NCBI GenBank assembly: GCA_023411035.1
Contig: JAEYPE010000121.1
Location: forward strand, 17,887 to 81,886
DNA: 64,000 nt
Origin: Pseudomonadota bacterium
Lineage (GTDB): Bacteria; Pseudomonadota; Alphaproteobacteria; Azospirillales; Azospirillaceae
Direction: 5' to 3'
The notes beneath the pieces were generated by a model that was given only the letters and a program-made list of their open reading frames with translations, made no database searches and was not told the DNA's origin. Of this stretch, positions 17,968 through 25,251 are shown one piece after another (the stretch's first letter is position 1; every line of letters starts with the position of its first letter). A program made the position numbers and the translations under genes.

Positions 17968-18004
17968 AAAATCTTCCCAAATCCATCGCGATTAGGAAGA
18001 TTTT
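17968..18004. repeat. perfect 10-bp inverted repeat
   Basis: AAAATCTTCC (17968-17977) and GGAAGATTTT (17995-18004) are exact reverse complements with a 17-bp spacer. They lie in the gap between the dehydrogenase gene's 3' end and the diguanylate cyclase start (about 130 bp upstream). A hairpin near the end of the dehydrogenase mRNA or an operator for the cyclase gene are both possible. Confidence 0.4.
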
Positions 18005-18047
18005 ATCTGCTTTTTATTTAAATACTCCTCTTTGCCCGATTCCCGCT

Positions 18048-19034
18048 TCAGACCACACGGTCCGGCGGTTCCGCCCCGGCGAAGAAAGCGTCCAGATTGT
18101 CCAGTGCCTTGAACCCCATGGCGTTGCGCGTCTCCACCGTGGCGCTTCCCAGATGCGGCAGCAGGAAGCAGTTCTCCAGGCCACGGTATCCGGCGTGCAG
18201 ATTCGGTTCATTCTCGAACACATCCAGCCCGGCGGCGGCGAGGCGCCCGGAGGACAGGGCGGCGATCAACGCCTCGTCATCCACGACGGAGCCGCGGGCG
18301 GTGTTGACCACGATGGCGCCCGGCGGCAGGCGCCCGATCCGATCCGCGTTCAGCCAGCGGGTGGTTTCCGGAGTCGCGGGGAAATGCAGCGAGAGCACGT
18401 CGCAGACCGGCAGCATCGCCTCGGGATCGGCGTGGTAGACGGCGCCGGCCTCCTGGTCCGGGTGCAGGCGCCGCCGGTTGGAATAGTGGATGGCCATGCC
18501 GAAGGCCCGCGCCCGCCGCGCCACCGCCTGCCCGATTCGGCCCATGCCGATGATGCCCAGCCGCTTGCCGCCCAGATGGGTGCCCAGAAGCTGGGTCGGC
18601 GTCCAGCCGGTCCAGGCGCCGGCGCGGACCATCCGCTCGCCCTCCGACGCGCGGCGCGCCGCCCCCAGCATCAGCAGCAGGGCGATGTCGGCGGTCGCGT
18701 CGGTCAGCACGTCCGGGGTGTTGGTGACGGTCAGGCCGCGGGCCTTTGCCGCGTTCAGGTCGATGTGGTCGGTGCCGACGGAAAAGGTGGCGACGATCCG
18801 CACGCCCTCGGGCAGCGCCGCGACGGCCTCGGCATCCAGCCGGTCCCCGGCGGTGCAGAGGATGCCCACCGTACCGGTCTCCCGCGCCAGGGCGGCGATG
18901 TCGGCACCGGACAGCGTGCGGTCCTGCGGGTTCAACCGGGCGTCGAAATCGCGCGCGGCGCGGGCCTCCACCGCTTCGGGCAGGCGCCGGGTCACCAGAA
19001 GAACGGGCCGTGATGCGGGGGAGTCGCTGCGCAT
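18048..19034 (-). CDS. D-2-hydroxyacid dehydrogenase (glyoxylate/hydroxypyruvate reductase type)
   Basis: A 328-residue NAD(P)H-dependent D-isomer 2-hydroxyacid dehydrogenase, most like glyoxylate or hydroxypyruvate reductases (GhrB/GyaR). The Rossmann motif is GIIGMGRIGQAVARRA. The three catalytic residues are in place: Arg in NTARGSVVDDEAL (about 246), Glu in FENEPN (about 275) and His in LLPHLGSATVETR (about 293). The VGTDHIDLNAAKARGLTVTN block is typical. The start is the ATG complementary to 19032-19034 (MRSDSPASRP); the frame is open further upstream but not family-like. Substrate preference cannot be read from sequence. It is divergent from eipB. Confidence 0.88.
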   Translation of the reverse strand: MRSDSPASRPVLLVTRRLPEAVEARAARDFDARLNPQDRTLSGADIAALARETGTVGILCTAGDRLDAEAVAALPEGVRIVATFSVGTDHIDLNAAKARGLTVTNTPDVLTDATADIALLLMLGAARRASEGERMVRAGAWTGWTPTQLLGTHLGGKRLGIIGMGRIGQAVARRARAFGMAIHYSNRRRLHPDQEAGAVYHADPEAMLPVCDVLSLHFPATPETTRWLNADRIGRLPPGAIVVNTARGSVVDDEALIAALSSGRLAAAGLDVFENEPNLHAGYRGLENCFLLPHLGSATVETRNAMGFKALDNLDAFFAGAEPPDRVV

Positions 19035-19127
19035 GAATCTGTCCTCAGCCGTCCGTTTATTCGGGGGGTCGGGCCTTCCGCTCCGACACCGAAACACCCA
19101 TAATCCATCCGACGCTGCCAATCACCT

Positions 19128-20006
19128 GTGGATCTCGCTTTGCAGAACCGCCGCTCCGCCGCCCGACTCGCCCTCTGCGCGACCTTCGGCGCGTTCCTGG
19201 TGTCCCTGACCGCCCTTCCCGCCGCCGGCCCGGCCCAGGCGGCTCCCGCCAACGCGGCCGGCGCGGCGGTCGGCGCGGCGGCGAACATCCTGCCCCACCG
19301 CGCCGTCTACAGGATGTCGCTGCTGTCCGCCCGCAACAGCTCCAAGGTCAGCGACGTGCGGGGCCGCATGCTGTTCGAGTGGGCCGACGCCTGCGACGGC
19401 TGGACGACGGAGCAGCGATTCCAGCTCCGCTTCGTCTATGCCGAAGGCGACGAGATGGCGATGACCACCAACTACACGACGTGGGAGGCGAAGGACGGGC
19501 GGCGCTACCGCTTCAACGTCCGCAAGCTGATCAACGGGGAGGAGGACGAGGAGGTGCGCGGCGACGCCCGGCTGGCCAAGGACGGCACCGGCACCGCCGC
19601 CTTCACCAAGCCGGAGCCCCAGGACATGGAACTGCCCCCCCACACCATGTTCCCCACGGCGCACACCCTGGCGGTGCTGGACCACGCCAGCGCGGGCGAC
19701 ACCTTCTTCAACCGGATCGTCTTCGACGGCGCCGACTCCGAAGGGGCGACCGAGGTGTCCACCGTCATCGGCGCGGCGGTCCAGACGAAGGAGGACGGCG
19801 CCGAGCCTCTGCTGAAGGGCAAGAAGGCGTGGCCGGTGCGCATGGCCTTCTTCCCGCTGAAAAGCGATTCAGCCCAGCCGGAATATGAGATGAGCCTGCG
19901 CCTGTTGCAGAACGGCGTCGCCGAATCCATGGAGATCGACTATGGCGACTTCACCGTGAACGCCATCCTGGAGAAGGTGGAGGCGCTGCCCAAATCCGGC
20001 TGCTGA
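19128..20006 (+). CDS. eipB: EipB / DUF1849 periplasmic envelope-integrity protein
   Basis: A 292-residue protein from GTG 19128; a TTG four codons later is an alternative. A signal peptide (about 1-40, ending PAQAAPA) is followed by a DUF1849 domain: LPHRAVYRMSL, EWADACDGWTTEQRFQLRF and a C-terminal MEIDYGDFTVNAILEKVE. In Brucella EipB this fold is a periplasmic spiral beta-barrel needed for envelope integrity, held by a disulfide between a mid-protein Cys and the terminal Cys. Here Cys89 (ADACDGW) and the final residue Cys292 fit that pattern. Apart from Cys17 in the leader they are the only Cys residues. Confidence 0.88.
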   Translation: MDLALQNRRSAARLALCATFGAFLVSLTALPAAGPAQAAPANAAGAAVGAAANILPHRAVYRMSLLSARNSSKVSDVRGRMLFEWADACDGWTTEQRFQLRFVYAEGDEMAMTTNYTTWEAKDGRRYRFNVRKLINGEEDEEVRGDARLAKDGTGTAAFTKPEPQDMELPPHTMFPTAHTLAVLDHASAGDTFFNRIVFDGADSEGATEVSTVIGAAVQTKEDGAEPLLKGKKAWPVRMAFFPLKSDSAQPEYEMSLRLLQNGVAESMEIDYGDFTVNAILEKVEALPKSGC

Positions 20007-20061
20007 CGTTCCGTCCCCTGACCTTCGGTTGCAGAGCCACAACCTATGGCGCAATTCGTTA

Positions 20062-20073
20062 CAAATCGATTTG
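20062..20073. promoter_or_regulatory. 12-bp palindrome, candidate operator
   Basis: CAAATCGATTTG is a perfect 12-bp palindrome in the AT-rich gap before the frameshifted small gene. It overlaps TTGCCA (20071-20076), a possible -35 element; a matching -10 is weak. The regulator is unknown. Confidence 0.25.
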
Positions 20074-20167
20074 CCATATTTTGAGGGAACTGGCCTACAG
20101 TGTGCATGGTACGTCCGCGCCACGGCGGTTTCGTGGCGTGCACCGGCAGCAGGATGAGGGTTTCTCT

Positions 20168-20393
20168 ATGGCCAAGAAGCAGGTTTTGGTGGGACAGGTG
20201 TTCCAGACCATTGGCGCGACCAACGGGCGGTCCTGGCGCGTGCGGGAGACCGTGACCCTGTTCGGTCCCGCATGCCCGCGTGGTCAGCACGGAGGATGAA
20301 GGCGATGCGAAGACGCTGAGCTGCCACGTCCTGATCGACTCCAACTACTACCGCATGATCGGATCGGCACCCGCGGGCAACGTCGCGGCCTGA
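20168..20393 (+). pseudogene. small conserved-looking gene broken by a +1 frameshift
   Basis: ATG 20168 has a good SD (GAGGG at 20156-20160, 7-nt spacing). It begins MAKKQVLVGQVFQTIGATNG, then VRETVTLFG, and hits a stop at 20299. In the +1 frame the protein continues naturally from the same point (PHARVVSTEDEGDAKTLSCH, then VLIDSNYYRMIG) to a TGA at 20391-20393. Dropping one base near 20265 (the GG of TTCGG) restores a coherent 74-residue protein, ended by a strong terminator 12 bp later. The whole unit has an SD, body and terminator, so it was or is a real gene. The break is a true mutation, a sequencing error or programmed frameshifting. Function unknown. Confidence 0.6.
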
Positions 20394-20404
20394 CGCCATT
20401 CAGC

Positions 20405-20456
20405 CCCCAAAGAGAAAGCCCCCCGGCCTTGCGGACGGGGGGCTTTCTCTTTGGGG
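20405..20456. terminator. long bidirectional Rho-independent terminator
   Basis: Two exactly complementary 20-nt arms (20405-20424 and 20437-20456) enclose a 12-nt loop. It ends the small-gene transcript on the plus strand and aspS, whose stop is 52 bp away, on the minus strand. The stem has internal A/T tracts rather than a long terminal T-run. Confidence 0.8.
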
Positions 20457-20507
20457 CACCCCTGCCCTCCCCGCCGAAGCGGGAAGGGAGGGCACCCGGT
20501 TCCGGCG

Positions 20508-22337
20508 TCAGGTGGCGGCCTTCGGCGTCTCGGCGGCGACCTTCGGCTTCGGCAGATCCAGCTTCAGGTGCAATTCGCGCAGGCGCGTCTGGTCCACCGG
20601 GGCCGGGGCCTGCATCAGCAGATCCTCGGCGCGCTGGTTCAGCGGGAAGGCGATGACCTCGCGGATGTTCGGCTCGTCGGCCAGCAGCATCACGATGCGG
20701 TCGATGCCCGGAGCCGAGCCGCCGTGCGGCGGGGCGCCCAGCTTGAAGGCGCTGAGCATGCCGCCGAAGCGGGCTTCCAGCTCCTCCGGCGGGTAGCCGG
20801 CGATCTCGAACGCCTTGTACATCACCTCCGGCAGATGGTTCCGGATGGCGCCCGAGGACAGTTCCACGCCGTTGCACACGATGTCGTACTGGAACGCCTT
20901 GATGTCCAGCGGGTTCATCGTGTTCAGCGCCTCCAAGCCGCCCTGCGGCATGGAGAAGGGGTTGTGGCTGAAGATGACCTTGTTGGTTTCCTCGTCCAGT
21001 TCGTACATCGGGAAGTCGACGATCCAGCAGAAGCGGAAGGCGTTCTTCTCGATCAGGTCCAGCTCCTCGCCGATCTTCGTGCGGGCGAAGCCGGCCAGCT
21101 TGGCCGCCGGACCGGGCTGGTCGCAGACGAAGAAGACCGCGTCGCCGTCCTCCAGACCCACCACCTTGCGCAGTTCCGCCTGGGCGGCCTCCGGCACGAA
21201 CTTGGCGATCGGACCCTTGCCGCCCGCCGCCTCGAAGATGATGTAGCCGAGGCCCGGAGCCCCCAGACCGCGCGCCCAGTCGTTCAGCTTGTCGAAGAAG
21301 CTGCGGGGCTTGTCGGACACCTTCGGGGCGCGGACGGCGCGGACCACGCCGCCCTTCTCCAGGGTCTGCTTGAAGGCGCGGAATTCCACGTCGTCGCGCT
21401 TGAACACCTCGGTGACGTCGGTGATTTCCAGCGGGTTGCGCAGGTCCGGCTTGTCGTTGCCGTACTTCAGCATCGATTCCGCGAAGGAGATGCGGCGGAA
21501 GGGCGGCTTGTCGATGACCGGCGCCGTCTCGCGGCGGAAGCCGCCGAACTCGTCGAAGATGCCGTGCAGCACCGGCTCGATGGCGGCGAACACGTCCTCC
21601 TGGGTGACGAAGGACATCTCGAAGTCGAGCTGGTAGAACTCGCCCGGCGAGCGGTCGGCGCGGGCGTCCTCGTCACGGAAGCAGGGGGCGATCTGGAAAT
21701 AGCGGTCGAAGCCGGCGACCATCAGGAGCTGCTTGAACTGCTGCGGCGCCTGCGGCAAGGCGTAGAACTTGCCCGGATGGTTGCGGCTGGGCACCAGATA
21801 GTCGCGCGCGCCCTCCGGCGAGGAGGCGGTCAGGATCGGCGTCTGGAACTCGGTGAAGCCCTGGTCGATCATGCGGCGGCGCGCCGACGCGATGACGCGC
21901 GAGCGCAGCAGGATGTTCTCGTGGATGCGCTCGCGGCGCAGGTCCAGGAAGCGGTAGCGCAGGCGCACGTCCTCGCCCGCGTCGGTGTCCTGGTTGACCT
22001 GCAGCGGGATCTGCTCCGCCTCGCCCTGCACCGACAGTTCGGCGATCTGAACCTCGATGCGCCCGGTCGGCAGGCGGTCGTTGATGGTTTCCGGCGTGCG
22101 CTTCACCACCTTGCCGGTCACGGTGATGACCGATTCCAGCTTCAGCCGCTCGGCCGCCTGGAAGGCCGGGTTGGAGGTGTCGACCACGCACTGCGTCAGG
22201 CCGTAATGGTCGCGCAGGTCGATGAACAGAAGCTGTCCATGGTCGCGCTTGCGGTTGATCCAGCCCGACAGGCGGACAATCTGACCGGCGTTCTCTTCGC
22301 GAAGCTGGCCGCAGGTGTGCGTGCGGTAGGGGTGCAT
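20508..22337 (-). CDS. aspS: aspartyl-tRNA synthetase
   Basis: Class II aminoacyl-tRNA synthetase charging tRNA-Asp; 609 residues from MHPYRTHTCGQL. The N-terminal OB anticodon-binding domain contains VRLSGWINRKRDHGQLLFID. The catalytic core has motif 2 around FRDEDARADRSPGEFYQLDF and the bacterial-type GAD insertion. Motif 3 is APGIDRIVMLLADEPNIREV. The length and C-terminal QTRLRELHLKL extension fit the bacterial type. Whether it also charges tRNA-Asn (non-discriminating) cannot be read here. It is divergent from rnd, an arrangement typical of alphaproteobacteria. Confidence 0.97.
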   Translation of the reverse strand: MHPYRTHTCGQLREENAGQIVRLSGWINRKRDHGQLLFIDLRDHYGLTQCVVDTSNPAFQAAERLKLESVITVTGKVVKRTPETINDRLPTGRIEVQIAELSVQGEAEQIPLQVNQDTDAGEDVRLRYRFLDLRRERIHENILLRSRVIASARRRMIDQGFTEFQTPILTASSPEGARDYLVPSRNHPGKFYALPQAPQQFKQLLMVAGFDRYFQIAPCFRDEDARADRSPGEFYQLDFEMSFVTQEDVFAAIEPVLHGIFDEFGGFRRETAPVIDKPPFRRISFAESMLKYGNDKPDLRNPLEITDVTEVFKRDDVEFRAFKQTLEKGGVVRAVRAPKVSDKPRSFFDKLNDWARGLGAPGLGYIIFEAAGGKGPIAKFVPEAAQAELRKVVGLEDGDAVFFVCDQPGPAAKLAGFARTKIGEELDLIEKNAFRFCWIVDFPMYELDEETNKVIFSHNPFSMPQGGLEALNTMNPLDIKAFQYDIVCNGVELSSGAIRNHLPEVMYKAFEIAGYPPEELEARFGGMLSAFKLGAPPHGGSAPGIDRIVMLLADEPNIREVIAFPLNQRAEDLLMQAPAPVDQTRLRELHLKLDLPKPKVAAETPKAAT

Positions 22338-22503
22338 GGGTCGAAACACCTTGGAAAAGGTCGGAATCCTGCGCGGAAAGGCGGCCCGACACACCACACC
22401 GCCAGCGCGTGAATGTCAAGTCGCCATCCGCGTCCGATGCTACCTGGGAGACTTGCCGAAGGGCGAGCTTTCGCGCGGACGCGCGCTCGTGTATGAAGCG
22501 CGC

Positions 22504-23670
22504 ATGACACTCATCACGACCACCGAAGACCTCGACGCCTTCTGCCGCTCGCTGGCCGGGGCGGACTACATCACCGTCGACACCGAATTCCTGCGCGAGA
22601 AGACCTACTGGCCTCAGCTCTGCCTGGTCCAGGTGGGCGGACCGAACGGCGCCGTCGCCATCGACCCGCTGGCCGAAGGCATCGATCTGGCGCCGTTGTT
22701 CCGCGTGATGGTGGACCCCGCGATCCTGAAGGTGTTCCACGCCGCCCGGCAGGACGTGGAAATCTTCTGGCACCTGTCCGGCCAGATCCCCCATCCGCTG
22801 TTCGACACGCAGGTCGCGGCCATGGTCTGCGGCTTCGGCGAGAGCGTGGGGTACGAGACGCTGGTCACCAAGCTGGCCGGCGCGCGCATCGACAAGTCCA
22901 GCCGCTTCACCGACTGGTCGCACCGCCCGCTGACCGAGCGGCAGTTGACCTACGCCCTGTCCGACGTGATCCATCTGCGCCCGGCCTACGAGAAGCTGAA
23001 GCGCCGCCTCGTCCGGTCGGGCCGCGCCCACTGGCTGGAAGAGGAGATGGCCGTCCTGACCGACCCCGCCACCTATCAGGTGGACCCGGACAGTTCCTGG
23101 CTGCGGCTGAAGGTGCGGACCAACAAGCCGCGCTTCATGGCCATCCTGAAGGAACTGGCGGCGTGGCGGGAGCGCGAGGCGCAGCGCCGCGATCTGCCCC
23201 GCTCGCGCGTGTTGCGGGACGAGGCGCTGCTGGAGATCGCCGCCCATGCCCCGACCGGCGTGGACGACCTCGCCCGCACCCGCGGCATGGGCCGAGGCTT
23301 CGCGGAGGGGCGGCAGGGCGCCGACGTGCTGGCCTGCGTCCAGAAAGGGCTGGACCTGCCCGAATCCGAACTGCCGCGCGTCGAGCCGCGCGAGGAGCCG
23401 CCGCCCGGCCTGCAGCCGATTGTTGAGCTTCTGCGCGTTCTTCTGAAGATGAAGTGCGAGGAGGAAAACGTCGCGTCCAAGCTGATCGCCTCCGCCGCCG
23501 ATCTGGAGGCCATCGCCGCGGACGACGAGGCCCAGGTGCCCGCCATGAACGGCTGGCGCCGGGAGCTGTTCGGGGAGGACGCGCTGGCGCTGAAGCATGG
23601 GCGCATCGGTCTGGCGGTGCTGGACCGCCGCGTCCGCATCGTTCCGGCCGGCAATGGAGCGGGGTCGTAA
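22504..23670 (+). CDS. rnd: ribonuclease D
   Basis: 3'-5' exoribonuclease of the DEDD-y family acting in tRNA 3'-end maturation; 388 residues from ATG 22504 (MTLITTTEDL). Exo I is VDTEFLRE with Asp26 and Glu28. Exo II is ARQDVEIF with Asp84. Exo III is TYALSDVIHL with Tyr150 and Asp154. An HRDC domain follows (about 215-290; WREREAQRRDLPRSRVLRDE). The open frame extends upstream to ATG 22336, but that part overlaps the divergent aspS start and is not family-like. rnd, ppk, ppx, hdaA and perM are neighbours in many alphaproteobacteria. Confidence 0.96.
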   Translation: MTLITTTEDLDAFCRSLAGADYITVDTEFLREKTYWPQLCLVQVGGPNGAVAIDPLAEGIDLAPLFRVMVDPAILKVFHAARQDVEIFWHLSGQIPHPLFDTQVAAMVCGFGESVGYETLVTKLAGARIDKSSRFTDWSHRPLTERQLTYALSDVIHLRPAYEKLKRRLVRSGRAHWLEEEMAVLTDPATYQVDPDSSWLRLKVRTNKPRFMAILKELAAWREREAQRRDLPRSRVLRDEALLEIAAHAPTGVDDLARTRGMGRGFAEGRQGADVLACVQKGLDLPESELPRVEPREEPPPGLQPIVELLRVLLKMKCEEENVASKLIASAADLEAIAADDEAQVPAMNGWRRELFGEDALALKHGRIGLAVLDRRVRIVPAGNGAGS

Positions 23671-23779
23671 ACGGCCCCGTCCAGAATCGTTCCAGAATGG
23701 AGCAAGAATCAGTCCGGAGCCGCTACAGGGTCTGTCCATTTCGCGGTGTTTAGCTGAATTATGGAACAATTCATCGCAA

Positions 23780-23805
23780 TTAAGACCGCTTTAAGGCATT
23801 GTTAA
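23780..23805. promoter_or_regulatory. triple TTAA array: two overlapping perfect CtrA sites
   Basis: TTAA occurs at 23780-23783, 23791-23794 and 23802-23805, each separated by exactly 7 bp. Two perfect TTAA-N7-TTAA sites therefore share the middle half-site. The array is about 130 bp upstream of the degenerate GGDEF-EAL gene, in a 264-bp AT-rich gap. CtrA recognition of this motif is established; occupancy here is inferred. Confidence 0.65.
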
Positions 23806-23934
23806 AAAAGGTCGGGACTAATAAGTCACGGGCTCCGTACCCATGCCATACATCAGCCCGGTGTGGTTCGCGGATGGAATTCTCGCCTATAAGGTGCGCA
23901 CAGGCCCTATGTGCCCACCCGGGGGATTTCGCGT

Positions 23935-25224
23935 ATGAGCAGGTTCGGCGGCAAACCACCTATGGGACGCGACCGCGTCCGCCTCTCCACGACGGAGAGG
24001 CAGGCCGCCGTCGCCGCCGCGAAAGACCAGAAGCCCGAATTCGACAACGACAAACTGCTGAATCTTCTCCGCTCTGCGAAGTCCGAATTGCAGGGCATGC
24101 GTCTGATCCACATGCATCTGTCGCTGTTGAGGGACAAGGACCCGTCCAGCCAGATGATCGTCCGAACGATCATCCAGGAATTGGCGAACAAGGCGTCCTA
24201 CCTTCAGTCCTTCAACATCTCCAACGGCGACGTCATCATCCTTTACAAGGGCCTGAAGCTGACCGGCGTCACCGACGTCTGCCAGAAGGTGGAGCAGATC
24301 TTCCTGGCGAAGACCACGCTGACCGGGCCGAACCCGTACAGGGAATATTCGCTCTATTCGATCATGGAACTGGCGTTGAACTTCATCAACGTCATCCGCT
24401 TCATCGAAGAATTGCAGGCCAACGAGACCGGCGACCATTCCAACGAGACGAAGCCGCCGATCACGCTGGAGGAGATGGCGAAGCTCGAACGTTCCATGCA
24501 GATGTTCGACCTGTCGCCCTTCCTGTTCAATCAGGCTATCGCCAACATCGGCCGCAACGCCGAAGAGGAGATGGCCTATTTCGAACTCTACATCTCCATC
24601 AAGCTGCTTCAGGAACGCCTCTGCCCGGACTACGACATCACGGCCAACAAGTGGCTGTTCAACTATTTCACGGCGAACCTCGACCAGTCGGTGCTGCGCG
24701 CACTGAATCACGGGCTCAACTTCATGCGGGGCCGGCGCATCGGCATCAACATCAACCTGTCCACGGTCATCTCCACCGGCTTCGTGAAGTTCGACGAGCG
24801 GCTTCCCGTCGATTTCCGCGGGCATGTGGTGCTTGAGATCTCAAAGGGCGACCTGATCGAGAACCTGTCGCTGTTCAACGAGGTGGTGGAGTTCGCCCAG
24901 GACCGCCGCTATCAGATCGCGGTGGACGGGCTGAACCCCTTCTGGGTGACCAACTTCGATCTGGAATACCTGAACGCCGACTACGCGAAGATCTTCTGGT
25001 CCAACGACATGCTGGAGATGGACCCGACCTTCGAGAAGTATTTCATGGAGCGCATCCGGGAACAGGACCGCTGCAAGTTCATCCTGGCGCGCTGCGACAG
25101 CGTGTCGAGCCTCGTCTACGCCCACAAGGTCGGCATCACGATGGTGCAGGGCCGCGCCGTGGACAACATCCTGCGCAAGGGCGTGAGCGTCCGCGAAGCC
25201 ATCGCCCACGCCAAGGTGGAGTAA
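23935..25224 (+). CDS. degenerate GGDEF-EAL family protein
   Basis: A 429-residue protein. ATG 23935 is preceded by GGGGGA, a good SD. The C-terminal half (about 235-425) aligns with EAL domains (ININLSTVIS, VQGRAVD). The catalytic signatures are lost: the metal-ligand motif reads EIS (301-303), the DDFG loop reads VDGLN (330-334) and the KID motif reads KIF (352-354). The N-terminal half ends a beta-hairpin with NISNGDVIILYKG (about 95-106), resembling an eroded GGDEF motif. It is thus probably a c-di-GMP-binding or purely protein-binding effector, not an enzyme. Two overlapping CtrA boxes upstream suggest cell-cycle or motility control. Confidence 0.75.
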   Translation: MSRFGGKPPMGRDRVRLSTTERQAAVAAAKDQKPEFDNDKLLNLLRSAKSELQGMRLIHMHLSLLRDKDPSSQMIVRTIIQELANKASYLQSFNISNGDVIILYKGLKLTGVTDVCQKVEQIFLAKTTLTGPNPYREYSLYSIMELALNFINVIRFIEELQANETGDHSNETKPPITLEEMAKLERSMQMFDLSPFLFNQAIANIGRNAEEEMAYFELYISIKLLQERLCPDYDITANKWLFNYFTANLDQSVLRALNHGLNFMRGRRIGININLSTVISTGFVKFDERLPVDFRGHVVLEISKGDLIENLSLFNEVVEFAQDRRYQIAVDGLNPFWVTNFDLEYLNADYAKIFWSNDMLEMDPTFEKYFMERIREQDRCKFILARCDSVSSLVYAHKVGITMVQGRAVDNILRKGVSVREAIAHAKVE

Positions 25225-25251
25225 GGGCGCCGCCGCCCTCCTCCGGTCGCC

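Noticed and set aside
23800..23825. A sigma70 promoter TTGTTA...TAATAA before the degenerate EAL gene
   Set aside because: The spacing is about 14 bp, too short, and the -35-like bases are better explained as part of the TTAA array.
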